A stretch of DNA of 64,000 nt from Aegilops tauschii subsp. strangulata (GCF_002575655.3 NC_053038.3:147142885-147206884); one strand, 5' to 3'; counted from the stretch's first letter, positions 31,820 to 45,530 are shown. The notes: a model not told the origin generated them from the letters alone. A program made the numbers and translations.

Positions 31820-33541
31820 TGTTGGGGAACGTAGTAATTTCAAAAAAATTCCTACGCACACGCAAGATCATCGTGATGTATAGCAACGAGAGGAGAGAGT
31901 GTTGTCCACGTACCCTCGTAGACCGGAAGCGGAAGCGTTTAACACAACGCGGTTGATGTAGTCGTACGTCTTCACGATCCGACCGATCAAGTACCGAACG
32001 CACGGCACCTCCGAGTTCAGCACACGTTCAGCTCGATGACGTCCCTCGAACTCCGATCCGGCCGAGTGTTGAGGGAGAGTTTCGTCAGCACGACGGCGTG
32101 GTGACAATGATGATGTTCTACCGACGCAGGGCTTCGCCTAAGCACCGCTACAATATTATCGAGGTGTAATATGGTGGAGGGGGCACCGCACACGGCTAAG
32201 AGATCAATGATCAATTGTGTGTATAGAGGTGCCCCCTGCCCCCGTATATAAAGGAGCAAGGGGGGTTCGGCCGGCCAAGGGGAGAGGCGCGCCAGGAGGA
32301 GTCCTACTCCTACCGGGAGTAGGACTCCCCCCTTTTCCATGTTGGACTAGGAGAGAGGGGGGGAGAGGTGGAGGGGAGGAAGGAAAGGGGGGGCGTCGCC
32401 CCCCTCTCCTTGTCCTATTCGGACTGGGGGGGAGGGGCGTGCGGCCCTGCCCTGGCCTCCTCCCCTCTCTTCCACCTAGGCCCACTAAGGCCCATTAAGT
32501 TACCGGGGGTTTCCGGTAACCTCCCGGTACTCCGGAAAAATCCCGATTTCACCCGGAACACTTCCGATATCCAAACATAGGCTTCCAATGTATCAATCTT
32601 TATGTCTCGACCATTTCGAGACTCCTCGTTATGTCCGTGATCACATCCGGGACTCCGAACAACCTTCGGTACATCAAAACATATAAACTCATAATATAAC
32701 TGTCATCGTAACGTTAAGCGTGCGGACCCTACGGGTTCGAGAAGTATGTAGACATGACCGAGACACCTCTCCGGTCAATAACCAATAGCGGAACTTGGAT
32801 GCCCATATTGGCTCCTACATATTCTACGAAGATCTTTATCGGTCGAACCGTTATGACAACATATAACCTCGGTATGTTACTTGCCCGAGATTCGATCGTC
32901 GGTATCTTCATACCTAGTTCAATCTCATTACCGGCAAGTCTCTTTACTCATTCCGTAATACATCACCTCGTGACTAACTCCTTAGTCGTTTGCTTGCAAG
33001 CTTATGATGTGTATTACCGAGAGCGCCCAGAGATACCTCTCCGATACTTGGAGTGACAAATCCTAATCTCGATCTATGCCAACTCAACAAACACCTTCGG
33101 AGATACATGTAGAGCATCTTTATAATCACCCAGTTACATTGTGATGTTTGATAGCACATAAGGAATTCCTTTGGTATCGGGGAGTTGCATAATCTCATAG
33201 TCGAAGGAATATGTATTTGACATGAAGAAAGCAATAGCAATAAAATTGAACGATCAATATGCTAAGCTAATGGATGGGTCTTGTCCATCACATCATTCTC
33301 CTAATGATGTCATCCCGTTATCAAATGACAACTCATGTCCATGGTTAGGAAACCTTAACCGTCTTTGATTGACGAGCTAGTCAAGTAGAGGCTCACTAAG
33401 GACAGAATGTTTATTTAAGTATTCACACATGTATTTAAGTTTCCGATCAATACAATTCTAGCATGAATAATAAACCTTTATCATGAATAAGGAAATATTA
33501 ATTAACAACTTTATTATTGCCTCTAGGGCATATTTCCTTCA
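31820..33541 (-). repeat. Chimeric copia LTR shared by elements A and B
   Basis: This LTR is the 5' LTR of A and also sits where the 3' LTR of B should be. Its low-coordinate half matches the other A LTR almost exactly. From about 32780 onward it diverges strongly, with many substitutions and indels, while remaining a recognisable LTR. The simplest reading is a crossover between LTRs of two elements. Confidence 0.75.
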
Positions 33542-35910
33542 GTCTCCCACTTGCACTAGACTCAATAATCTAGATTACATTGTAATGAATCTAACACCCA
33601 TGGAGTCTTGGTGTTGATCATGTTTTGCTCGTGGAAGAGGCTTAGTCAACGGGTCAGCAACATTTAGATATGTATGTGAAGGAAATATGCCCTAGAGGAA
33701 ATAATGAAGTTGTTATTTATATTTCCTTATATCATGAAAAATGTTTATTATTCATGCTACAATTGTATTAACCGGAAACTTAGTACATGTGTGAATACAT
33801 AGACAAACAGAGTATCCCTAGTCTACCTCTACTTGACTAGCTCATTAATCAAAGATGGTTAAGTTTCCTAACCATAGACATGTGTTGTCATTTGATGAAC
33901 GGGATCACATCATTAGAGAATGATGTGCTGGACAAGACCCATCCGTTAGCTTAGCATAATGATCGTATAGTTTTTGCTATTGCTTTCTTCATGACTTATA
34001 CATGTTCCTCTGACCATGAGACTATGCAACTCCCGAATACCGGAGGAACACCTTGTGTGCTAGCAAACATCACAACGTAACTGGGTGATTATAAAGATGC
34101 TCTACAGGTGTCTCCGAAGGTGTTTGTTGAGTTGGCATAGATCGAGATTAGGATTTATCACTTCATGTATCGGAGAGGTATCTCTGGGCCCTCTCGGTAA
34201 TGCTCATCACTATAAGCCTTGCAAGCAATGTGACTAATGAGTTAGTTGTGGAATCATGCATTACGGAACGAGTAAAGAGACTTGCCGGTAACGAGATTGA
34301 ACTAGATATGAAGATACCGACGATCGAATCTCAGGCAAGTAACATAACGATGACAAAGGGAATGATGTATGTTGTTATGCGGTTTGACTAATAAAGATCT
34401 TCATAGAATATGTAGGAGCCAATATGAGCATCCAGGTTCCGCTATTGGTTATTGACCAGAGATGTGTCTCGGTCATGTCTGCATAGTTATCGAACCTGTA
34501 GGGTCCACACGCTTAACGTTCGATGACGATTTGTATTATGAGTTATGTGATTTGATGAATGTAGTTTGTTCGGAGTCCCAGATGAGATCACGGACATGAC
34601 GAGAAGTCTCGAAATGGTCGAGAGGTAAAGATTCATATATAGGACGATGGTATTTGGACACCGGAAGTGTTCCGGGTGATACCGGGTCACCGGAAGGGGT
34701 TCCGGGCAACCCCTGGCAAAGATATGGGCTTAATGGGCCAAGTAAGGGAACAGACCAGCCCACAAGGGGATGGTGCGCCCCCTATAGGGCCATCCACGTG
34801 GGGAGAAAGGGAAAGGAGAGGAGGAAAAGGAAAGTATGAAGTAGGACTCCTACTTCCTTCCCCTCCCCCTCCTTCCTTTCCCCCTTGTCCAAATATGGTA
34901 GGGGGCGAATTGGACTAGGGGCCCAAGTAGGATTCCTCCTACTTGGGCGCGCCCTAGGCTGCCTCCCTCCCTCTCCCTCCTTTATATACGTGGGGAGGTC
35001 ACCCCTAGAACACACATCAATTATTCCTAGCCGTGTGCGCCCCCCCCCCTCCACAGTTAACACCTCGGTCATATCGTCGTAGTGCTTAGGCGAAGCCCTG
35101 CGCCGGTAACTTCATCATCACCGTCACCACGCCGTCGTGCTGAAGGAACTCTCCCTCGTCCTCAACTGAATCAAGAGGTCGAGGGACGTCATCGTGCTGA
35201 ACGTGTGCTGAACACGGAGGTGCCGTATGTTCGATACTTGGATCGGTTGGGTCGTGAAGACGTTCGACTACATCAACTGCGTTACTAAACGCTTCCGCTT
35301 TCGGTCTACGAGGGTATGTGGACACACTCTCCCCGCTCGTTGCTATGCTTCTCCTAGATAGATCTTGCGTGATCGTAGGATTTTTTTTGACATACTACGT
35401 TCCCCAACAGTATGTATTTTGGAAATTTATATGTCTCCCTCCTTGACTTGATCACGGATGGAGTTGAAGCGTCTCTTGATGTATTTGGTTCTTTTGTGAA
35501 ATCTGGATTCCTTCGCCAAGGCAATTGCTCTAGTATCGTAACAAAAGATTTTCATTGGACCTGATGCACTAGGTATTACAGCTAGATCGGATATGAACTC
35601 CTTCATCTCGACTCATTCATTTGTTGCTTCCGAAGCAGCCATGTACTCCGCTTCACATGTAGATCCCGCCATGATGCTCTACTAGGAACTGCACCAACTG
35701 ACAGCTCCGCCATTCAATATAAATATGTATCTAGTTTATGACTTAGAGTCATCCGGATCAGTGTCAAAGCTAGCATCGACGTAACCATTTACGACGAGCT
35801 CTTTGTCACCTCCATAAACGAGAAACATATCCTTGGTCCTTTTTAGGTACTTCAGGATGTTCTTGACCGTTGTCTAGTGATCCACTCCTGGATTACTTTG
35901 TCACCTCCAT
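33542..35910 (-). mobile_element. Copia element B, 3' internal fragment (RNase H), split by solo LTR
   Basis: Positions 33542-33676 and 35415-35910 are collinear with 26558-27180 of element A on the same strand: polypurine tract, 3' UTR and RNase H coding sequence. The copy is decayed and is interrupted by the LTR at 33677-35409. It ends abruptly near 35910, where plus-strand leader of element C begins. Confidence 0.8.
33677..35409 (+). repeat. Solo copia LTR with TSD GTATG
   Basis: A 1733-bp LTR runs from TGAAGGAAATATGCCC to CCCCAACA in the orientation opposite to its host. It is flanked by GTATG (33672-33676 and 35410-35414). Removing it and one duplication restores the RNase H region of element B. 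It closely resembles the 3' LTR of element C at 62355. Confidence 0.9.
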
Positions 35911-36950
35911 AGTTGAATCGAGTTTGACTACGCCCGGTCCTTGTTGAATGTTAAAACAGCACAATTGACAAAAAAAAATTGTGGTTTTGATGCATAGGTA
36001 CGAACGGTTCTTGCTAGAAGCCCGAAGTAGCCACGTAAAACTTGCAACAACAATGTAGAGGACGTAAAACTTGCAGGGCATGTTGTGATATGATATGCTC
36101 AAGAAGTGATGGGATATAAATTGTTGTATGAGATGATCATGTTTTGTAAAAGTTATCGGCAACTGGCAGGAGCCTCTTGGTTGTCTCTTTATTGCATAAG
36201 ATGCAAGCGCCATGTAATTGCTTTACTTTATCGCTATGCGATAGCAATAGTTGCAAAAGCAATAGTTGGCGAGACGACCATTTGATGACACGTTGATAAA
36301 GATCAAGATGATGAAGATCATGGTGTCATGCTAGTGATGATGGAGATCATGATGGTACTTTGGACATGGAGATCAAAGCCACAAGATGATGATGGCCATA
36401 TCATGTCACATATTTTAATTGCATGTGATGTTTATCTTTTATGCATCTTATTTTGCTTAGTACGGCGGTAGCATTATAAGATGATCCCTCACTAAATTTC
36501 AAGGTATAAGTGTTCTCCCTGAGTATGCACCGTTGCTACAGTTCGTCGTGCCGAGACACCACGTGATGATCGGGTGTGATAAGCTCTACGTTCACATACA
36601 ACGGGTGCAAGCCAGTTTTGCACACGCACAAAACTCGGGTTAAACTTGACGAGCCTAGCATATGCAGATATGGCCTCGGAACACTGAGACCGAAAGGTCG
36701 AGCGTGAATCATATAGTAGATATGATCAACATAGTGATGTTCACCATTGAAAACTACTCCATCTCATGTGATGATCGGACATGGTTTAGTTGATATGGAT
36801 CACATGATCATTTAGATGACTAGAGGGATGTCTATCTAAGTGGGAGTTCTTTAGTAATATGATTAATTGAACTTTAATTTATCATGAACTTAGTTCTGAT
36901 AGTTTTTGCATATCTATGTTGTAGATCAATAGCTCGCGTATAGCTCCCCT
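35911..36950 (+). other. Leader remnant of copia element C
   Basis: It is the reverse complement of the leader sequences at 30578-31570 and 46020-47060, diverged, without coding potential. It starts mid-leader; the first roughly 250 bp and the LTR are absent. Confidence 0.75.
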
Positions 36951-37405
36951 GTTTTATTTTTGATATGTTCCTAGAGAAAACTAAGTTGAAAGATGATAGT
37001 AGTAGTGATGCAGACTAGGTCCATGATTTGAGGATTATCCTCGTTGCTGCACAGAAAAAATAGTTCCTTGATGCGCCGCTAGGTGACAGACCTATTGCAG
37101 GAGCAGATGCAGACGTTATGAATGTTTGACAAGCTCAGTATGATGACTACTTGATAATTTAGTGCACCATGCTTTACGGCTTAGAACCGGGACTTCAAAA
37201 ACGTTTTGAACGCCACGGAGCATATGAGATGTTCCAAGAGTTAAAATTGGTATTTCAGACTCATGCCCATGTCGAGAGGTATGAGACCTCTGACAGTACT
37301 TTGCCTACAAGATGGAGGAGAATAGCTCAATGAGCATGTGCTCAGATTGTCTGGGCACTACAATTGCTTGAATCAAGCGGGAGTTAATCTTCCAGATAAG
37401 ATAGT
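36951..37405 (+). pseudogene. Copia C gag, 5' part (decayed)
   Basis: This aligns with the gag N-terminal half of element A but has many stops and indels, including a stop after GATATGTTCCTAG that element D shares at the same position. It is cut by the CACTA insertion at 37406 and resumes at 52083. Confidence 0.75.
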
Positions 37406-37429
37406 CACTACTAGGGAAAACCTTATACA

Positions 37430-37865
37430 CAGAACTTTAGCAGTAGCGCTTGTTAAAAAAACGCGCTACTGCTACACAGCAGTAGCGCGGGCGGAATAAC
37501 CGCGCTGCAGATACATATATAGCAGTAGCGCGTCCCGTTGTAAAAGCGCTACTACTAAAATTCCCACCACTAAGCCGATAGGCTACACATAGTAGTAGCG
37601 ATCTTTTAGAAACAGCGCTACCGCTAATATTTTTGTAGCAGCGCGTTTATGTGTAAGGCGCTACTGCTAATGAAAAGAAAATGAAATGAAAAACAAGTAG
37701 AAAAGTAAATGAAAATGAAAGAAATAGAAAAACGAGAAAGGAAAAAAATAAAATGTAAAGAAAAAAAATGAAAAAGGGAAAAAAGGAGAAAGGCATAGCA
37801 GTAGCGCGTTTCTGAAAACGCGTTGTAGCTAACTTAGCTATAGCGCGTTTTCAGAAACGCGCTAC
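37430..37865. repeat. CACTA left subterminal repeats
   Basis: AGCAGTAGCGCG and AGCGCTACTGCT occur repeatedly in both orientations and can form hairpins. Such arrays are the usual transposase-binding region of CACTA elements. An A-rich stretch at 37680-37790 interrupts them. Confidence 0.8.
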
Positions 37866-39128
37866 CGTTATGTTTCACTTAACCAGCGGTTTCCCTCCCC
37901 CCGGCCACCACTTCTCCCCCAAATCCCTCGCCCCACTTCGCCGCCGTCTCCCCAATTCGCCGTCGCCCCACTTCGTCGTCGTCTCCTGCCGGCGTGGACG
38001 CCCGCAACCTCACCGTCTCCCCCGAGGCTGCCCCCATCCTCACTGCCGCCTCCCAAGGCCACCTTCAGCCTCACCGCCGCCGCCCGAGGCCGCCCTCGAC
38101 CTCACCGCCACCCGAGCCAGCCCAGGACCACCGCTACCCGTGCCCGAGCTCGCCCTCCCCGCCCCTGCCTCCATCGCCGAGCACCTCCCCGCCACCGTCC
38201 CTCCCCTCTCTGTAAGCCCCCCACCACTCCTCTCTCTCTGCATTTTAGAGCAAAAGTTAGTAGAGCAAAAGTTAGTTTATAGCAAAAAATTTAGTTTAGA
38301 GCAAAAGATGATAAGTAGTAGATGTTAGAGCAAAAATTAGTTTAGAGCAAAAAATTTGGTTTACAGCAAAAGTTAGTTAGGGCAGTAGGTTTTAATTAGG
38401 GCTTTTGTTTTCATAGATGTTTTTTAAAAGAAAAAAATGAAGAAAATGTTGTAGCAGTGCTGCTTGTAGTATATAGTGATAATAGTAGATGTTAATTAGG
38501 TTAGGGCAGTAGTGGTACTAGTAGATGTTAATTAGATGTTTTTTAGTTAGGGCAGTAGGGTTTTGCTAGGTTAATTAGGTTAGTAGTGCTGCTAGTAGTA
38601 GTGGTGCAGTAGGTTAATTAGGTGAAGTTAAATGAATAACCTAAATGAATGAAATTAGTAGTTAACTGAATTTTTTTCCTTTCATCATTATAGAGCACTA
38701 AAGTTAACTGAATTTTGCTCTATTAGTAGTTAAATGAATTTTCTTCTACACTTAGTTTTTGAATTAGCTTGTGACATTTGGACATGTGGTTGCTCGTGTA
38801 TATTTGGACATGTGTTGCGGTGTCGAAGATGGATATTTGAACACTGTTTCCAGGGAATGAAGCCGAGTGGCCTATGTTTTGCCGGAATGTTGATTCATTT
38901 CCGTTCCAGCAAATTTTAGGTGCTCGATTTGTCCACTTTTTAGCAAAGGTCATGCCGAAATTTTTCGTGAATTTCGGCATGACTTGTGTTTCAAACTAGG
39001 ACATATCGAGTGCCCGGGATTTGCCGCACCGGGAAGGAGTCAACATTCCTGCAAAACATAGGCCTTTTTATGTCATTATTCATTTTATTAGGTCTAGAAT
39101 TAATTGACTATATTTAATCGTAGGAAAC
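37866..39128 (+). other. CACTA 5' non-coding region
   Basis: A GC-rich segment (37866-38240) has a proline-rich open frame that looks compositional, with no ATG context or domain. It is followed by an AT-rich stretch with repeated AGAGCAAAAGTTAG-like words (about 38250-38380) and GTAGATGTTAATTAG-like words (about 38480-38600). It probably serves as promoter and leader for the gene starting at 39129. Confidence 0.45.
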
Positions 39129-40452
39129 ATGGCTAGCAACGATGAAGGACAGGGTTCTGTTGAGTGCGACGACGTCTACCTGGTGGACGGCGAATTTTTG
39201 AGGGAAGCCAACAATCAACGGTTGTTGTTGCTGGGCCCACGTGTCGCATCAGGGACTGATACCGACATGCAGACCGGCGATGAGACTGAGAACGGCGTCG
39301 ACACTGGCGCCGAGACTAGCGGAGCCGGTCTAGAACCAAAAGCAACGAGGCCATGGCGCCCAAACCAGCTCATGACTACTAGACTGGTGGTCACGGAGAT
39401 GGACGACGGCATTTTTTAGCCAACAGCGCCCGAGAAAGCGCGATCGTGCTACGACAATCAAATAGGCAACATCGTATGGACAACCTCCACCATCAACGAT
39501 GAGAAACTACAGAAGATAGATAATATGAGGCCCTCCCTCCTAAAGAAGCTGCACCAGATATTCTTGTTCCTGGGCCGGAATGAAAAGGATAATAAAGATC
39601 CAGATAAGGACCCGGCAATGAAGAAGATAAACAAACACGCCATGTCCAAGTTTAGCGACGCGTTGGCCGCCTGGAAAACAAGGGTGAAACATCGGATCGT
39701 CAACAAAAAGGAACCCTACTCCAAGATTGTGCAGGATAATCCGACAATCACGGAAGAGCACTTTGAAATATTCAAGAAGGCTTGCAAGGCCGAAGCTGCC
39801 AAAAAAAGTCGAAGTACATGAAGGGGCTTCAACAGAGGAACATGGGGTGCCACCACCTCGAAAGCCGTGGTTGCGGCGGGAAGAGGTCCATATGGGCCAA
39901 GGAGGACGCGGAACGCGAGAGTCTGGGCATCTCAGACCCCTTGGCGGACTTCACCGTCCCGCAGGAGCGTGACGTCCTCAGGGCACGACACCATTGGGAC
40001 TCAGTCAACAAGGTTTTCAAGACGGACCCAGTCACGACGGAGTTCATGATACTGCTGGTAATTTTATTTTCTGATCAATTCGACTGCCACGTTATTCATA
40101 TTTGTAAACGATCCTTATTCCTTTTGTAGAGAGAGCAGCACAGGATTGCGACCGAAAGCGAATCGCCATCTGAGGCGTTGGCGAGGCCCAAGTGGGACAC
40201 TCCATTCAACCGGGCGTTGAACATATTGAAAGGACTTCCGGTGGAGACTCGGCTGTCGGATGGACGCGTGCACGGTGTCGGAGACGGCGCCACGTGGAAG
40301 AAGTACTACCGTGAGACCACGGAGCAGAGAAAGGAAAGACGGAGGTTAACTAAAGAAAACATCGACAAGAAGGTTGAGATTGCGGTTGAGAAGAAATCAT
40401 CTAAGATAGTCACAACAACGATAGCTGCCGCAAAACAGGTGGTTGTAGATAT

Positions 40453-42186
40453 TGTTGGGGAACGTAGTAATTTCAAAAAAATTCCTACGCACACGCAAGA
40501 TCATGGTGATGCATAGGAACGAGAGGGGAGAGTGTTGTCCACGTACCCTCGTAGACCGACAGCGGAAGCGTTATCACAACGCGGTTGATGTAGTCGTACG
40601 TCTTCACGATCCGACCGATCAAGTACCGAACGCACGGCACCTCCAAGTTCTACACACGTTCAGCTCGATGACGTCCCTCGAACTCCGATCCAGCCGAGTG
40701 TTGAGGGAGAGTTTCGTCAGCACGACGGCGTGGTGGCGATGATGATGTTCCACCGACGCAGGGCTTCACCTAAGCTCCGCGACGGTATTATCGAGGTGTA
40801 ATATGGTGGAGGGGGGCACCGCACACGGCTAAAATATCGTATATCAAGTGTGTCCTTAGGTGCCCCCCTGCCCTCGTATATAAAGGAGCAAGGGGGAGGC
40901 CAGCTGCCCTAGGCGCGCCAAGGAGAGAGGGGGAGTCCTCCTCCTAGTAGGAGTAGGACTCCCCTTTCCTAGTCCTACTAGGAAAGAAGGGGGGAAGGAA
41001 AGAGAGGGAGAGGGAGAGGGAAAGGGGGTTGCGCCCCCCTCTCCTAGTCCAACTAGGACTCCCCTTGGGAGGGGGCGCGCCACCTCCTGGCTGCTGCCCT
41101 CTCTCTCCCCTCAAGGCCCACTAAGGCCCAATACTTCCCCCGGGGGTTCCGGTAACCCTCCGGCACTCCGGTTTAATCCGAAACTTCTCTGGAACACTTC
41201 TGGTGTCCGAATATAGTCGTCCAATATATCAATCTTTATGTCTCGACCATTTCGAGACTCCTCGTCATGTCCGTGATCACATCCGGGACTCCGAACAACC
41301 TTCGGTACATCAAAACATATAAACTCATAATATAACTGCATCGTAACTTTAAGCGTGCGGACCCTTTGGGTTCGAGAACTATGTAGACATGACCGAGAGA
41401 CCTCTCCGGTCAATAACCAATAGCGGGACCTAGATGCCCATATTGGCTCCCACATATTCTACGAAGATCTTTATCGGTCAGACCGCATAACAACATACGT
41501 TGTTCCCTTTGTCATCCGTATGTTACTTGCCCGAGATTCGATCGTCGGTATCTCGATACCTAGTTCAATCTCGTTACCGGCAAGTCTCTTTACTTGTTCC
41601 GTAATACATCATCCCGCTACTAACTCATTAGTCACAATGCTTGCAAGGCTTATAGTGATGTGCATTACCGAGTGGGCCCAGAGATACCTCTCCGACAATC
41701 GGAGTGACAAATCCTAATCTCGAAATACGCCAACCCAACAAGTACCTTTGGAGACACCTGTAGAGCACCTTTATAATCACCCAGTTACGTTGTGACGTTT
41801 GGTAGCACACAAAGTGTTCCTCCGGTAAACGGGAGTTGCATAATCTCATAGTCATAGGAACATGTATAAGTCATGAAGAAAGCAATAGCAACATACTAAA
41901 CGATCGGGTGCTAAGCTAACGGAATGGGTCAAGTCAATCACGTCATTCTCCTAATGAGGTGATCCCGTTAATCAAATGACAACTCATGTCTATGGCTAGG
42001 AAACATAACCATCTTTGATTAACGAGCTAGTCAAGTAGAGGCATACTAGTGACACTCTGTTTGTCTATGTATTCACACATGTATTATGTTTCCGGTTAAT
42101 ACAACTCTAGCATGAATAATAAAAATTTATCATGATATAAGGAAATATATATACTTTATTATTGCCTCTTGGGCATATTTCCTTCA
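40453..42186 (-). repeat. 3' LTR of copia element D
   Basis: On the minus strand it runs from TGAAGGAAATATGCCC at 42186 to CCCCAACA at 40453, next to the polypurine tract at 42187. Confidence 0.93.
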
Positions 42187-45100
42187 GTCTCCCACTTGCA
42201 CTAGAGTCAATAATCTAGTTCACATCGCCATGTGATTTAACATCTATAATTCACATCACTATGTGATTAACACCCATAGTTCACATCTCTATGTGACTAA
42301 CACTCAAAGGGTTTACTAGAGTCAGTAATCTAGTTCACATCGCTATGTGATTAACGCCCAAAGAGTACTAAGGTGTGATCATGTTTTGATTGTGAGATAA
42401 TTTTAGTCAACGGGTCTGTCACATTCAGACCCGTAAGTATTTTGCAAATTTCTATGTCTACAATGCTCTGCACGGAGCTACTCTAGCTAATTGCTCCCAC
42501 TTTCAATATGTATCTAGACCGAGATTTAGAGTCATCTAGATTTAGTGTCAAAACTTGCATCGACGTAACCCTTTACGACGAACCTTTTGTCACTTCCATA
42601 ATCGAGAAACATATCCTTATTCCACTAAGGATAATTTTGACCGCTGTCCAGTGATCTACTCCTAGATCACTATTGTACTCCCTTGCCAAAATCAGTGTAG
42701 GGTATACAATAGATCTGGTACACAGCATGGCATACTTTATAGAACCTATGGCCAAGGCATAGGGAATGACTTTCATTCTCTTTCTATCTTCTGCCGTGGT
42801 CGGGCTTTGAGTCTTACTCAATTTCACACCTTGTAACACAGGCAAGAACTCTTTCTTTGACTGTTCTATTTTGAACTACTTCAAAATCTTGTTAAGGTAT
42901 GTACTCATTGAAAAAACTTATCAAGCGTCTTGATCTATCTCTATAGATCTTGATGCTCAATATGTAAGCAGCTTCACCGAGGTCTTTCTTTGAAAAACTC
43001 CTTTCAAACACTCCTTTATGCTTTGCAGAATATTTCTACATTATTTCCGATCAACAATATGTCATTCACATATACTTATCAGATATGTTGTAGTGCTCCC
43101 ACTCACTTTCTTGTAAATACTGGCTTCACCGGAAGTCTGTATAAAACTATATCCTTTGATCAACTGATCAAAGCATATATTCCAACTCCGAGATACTTGC
43201 ACCAGTCCATAGATGGATCGTTGGAGCTTGCATATTTTGTTAGCACCTTTAGGATTGACAAAACCTTCTGGTTGCATCATATACAACTCTTCTTTAATAA
43301 ATCCATTAAGGAATGCAGTTTTGTTTATCCATTTGCCATATTTCATAAAATGCGGCAATTGCTAACATGATTCGGACAGACTTAAGCATAGATACGAGTG
43401 AGAAACTCTCATCGTAGTCAACACTTTGAACTTGTCGAAAACCTTTTTGCGACAATTCTAGCTTTGTAGATAGTAACACTACTATCAGTGTCCGTCTTCC
43501 TCTTGAAGATCCATTTATTCTCAATTGCTTGCCGATCATCGGGCAAGTCAACCAAAGTCCACACTTTGTTCTCATACATGGATCTCATCTCAGATTTCAT
43601 GGCCTCAAGCCATTTTGCGGAATCTGGGCTCACCATCGCTTCTTCATAGTTCGTAGGTTCGTCATGGTCTAGTAACATAACCTCTAGAATAGGATTACCG
43701 TACCACTCTGGTGCGGATCTTACTCTGGTTTACCTACGAGGTTTGGTAGTAACTTGATCTGAAGTTACATGATCATCATCATTAACTTCCTCACTAATTG
43801 GTGTAGAAGTCACAGGAATAGATTTCTGTGATGAACTACTTTCCAATAAGGGAGCAGGTACAGTTACCTCATCAAGTTCTACTTTCCTCCCACTCACTTC
43901 TTTCGAGAGAAAACTCCTTCTCTAGAAAGGATCCATACTTAGCAATGAATGTCTTGCCTTCGGATCTGTGATAGAAGGTGTACCCAACTGTCTCCTTTGG
44001 GTATCCTATGAAGACACATTTCTCCGATTTGGGTTTGAGCTTATCAGGATGAAACTTTTCACATAAGCATCGCAACCCCAAAAGTTTTAAGAAACGACAA
44101 CTTTGGTTTCTTGCCAAACCACAGTTCATAAGACGTCGTCTCAACGGATTTAGATGATACCCTATTTAACGTGAATGTAGCTGTCTCTAATGCATAACCC
44201 CAAAACGATAGTGGTAGATCGGTAAGAGACATCATATATCTCACCATATCTAATAAAGTACGGTTACGATGTTCGGACACACCATTACACCGTGGTGTTC
44301 CAGGTGGCGTGAGTAGTGAAACTATTTCACATTGTTTTAACTGAAGGCCAAACTCGTAACTAAAATACTCTTCTCCACGATCAAATCATAGAAACTTTAT
44401 TTTCTTGTTACGATGATTTTCGCTTCACTCTGAAATTATATAAACTTTTCAAATGTTTCAGACTTCTGTTTCATTAAGTAGATATACCCATATCTGCTCA
44501 AATCATCTGTGAAGGTCAGAAAATAATGATACCTGCTACGAGCCTCAATATTCATCGGACCACATACATCTGTATGTATGATTTCCAACAAATCTTTTGC
44601 TCTCTCCATAGTTCCGGAGAACGGCGTTTTAGTCATCTTGCCCAAGAGGCACGGTTCGCAAGCATCAAGTGATTCATAATCAAGTGATTCCAAAATCCCA
44701 TCAGTATGGAGTTTCTTCATGCGCTTTACACCAATATGACCTAAACGGCAGTGCCACAAATAAGTTGCACTATCATTATTAACTTTGCATCTATTGGCTT
44801 CATTATTATGAATATGTGTATCACTACGATCGAGATCCAACAAACCATTTTCGTTGGTGTGTATGACCATAGAAGGTTTTTATTCATGTAAACAGAACAA
44901 CAATTGTTCTCTAACTTAAATGAATAACCGTATTGCAATAAACATGATCAAATCATATTCATGCTCAACGCAAACACCAAATAACACTTATTTAGTTTCA
45001 ACACTAATCCCGAAAGTATAGGGAGTGTGCGATGATGATCATATCAATCTTGGAACTACTTCCAACACACATCGTCACCTTGCCTTTTACTAGTCTGTTT

Positions 45101-45530
45101 ATTCTGCAACTCCCATTTTCGAGTTACTACTCTTTAGCAACTGAACCAGTATCAAATACTGAGGGGTTGCTATAAACACTAGTAAGTACACATCAGTAAC
45201 ATGTATATCCAATATACCTTTGTTCACTTTGCCATCCTTCTTATCCACCAAATACTTGGGGCAGTTTCGCCTCCAGTGACCAGTCCCTTTGCAGTAGAAG
45301 CACTTAGTCTCAGGCTTAGGTACAGACTTGGGCTTCTTCACTTGAGTAGCAACTTTCTTGCTGTTCTTTTTGAAGTTCCCCTTCTTCCCTTTGCCCTTTT
45401 CTTGAAACTAGTGGTCTCGTCAACCATAAACACTTGATGTTTTTCTTGATTTCTACCTTCGTCGATTTCAGCATCACGAAGAGCTCGGGAATTACTTTCG
45501 TCATCCCTTGCATACTATAGTTCATCACGA
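42187..45530 (-). pseudogene. Copia D gag-pol remnant
   Basis: Fragments in order on the minus strand: gag C-terminus and zinc knuckle (FYCKGTGHWRRNC, 45290), integrase (LWHCRLGHIG, 44770; HTDVCGPM, 44570), reverse transcriptase (NKWIFKRKTDTD, 43520) and a residual RNase H. Lesions include many frame changes, a six-base loss before EIWQMD (43345), a disrupted YVDD box with asparagine and a frame change (43065-43085), and deletion of most of RNase H (42450-42510). A short tandem array of TTCACATCGCTATGTG units (about 42215-42360) fills the 3' UTR. Confidence 0.88.

Larger units (their letters stand above)
24823..33541 (-). mobile_element. Copia element A (BARE/WIS/Angela type), nearly intact internal region
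   Basis: LTRs at 24823-26557 and 31820-33541 flank an internal region with, in minus-strand order, a primer-binding site, a non-coding leader, gag, protease, integrase, reverse transcriptase and RNase H, then a polypurine tract (CAAGTGGGAGAC complement at 26558-26570). Integrase before reverse transcriptase defines Ty1/copia. The outer 5-bp flanks (CAAAC and GTCTC) do not match, and the upstream LTR continues directly into the internal end of another element, so the unit is part of a recombinant LTR-internal-LTR-internal array. Confidence 0.88.

Noticed and set aside
33677..35409. Taking this LTR as the missing 5' LTR of element C
   Set aside because: Both sides are continuous RNase H sequence of element B with an exact GTATG duplication, and no primer-binding site follows. 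It is a separate solo LTR.
37870..38328. Proline-rich 152-codon open frame in the CACTA 5' region
   Set aside because: Compositional (CCG/CCT-rich) with frames open in parallel on both strands and no domain. It is more likely leader sequence.
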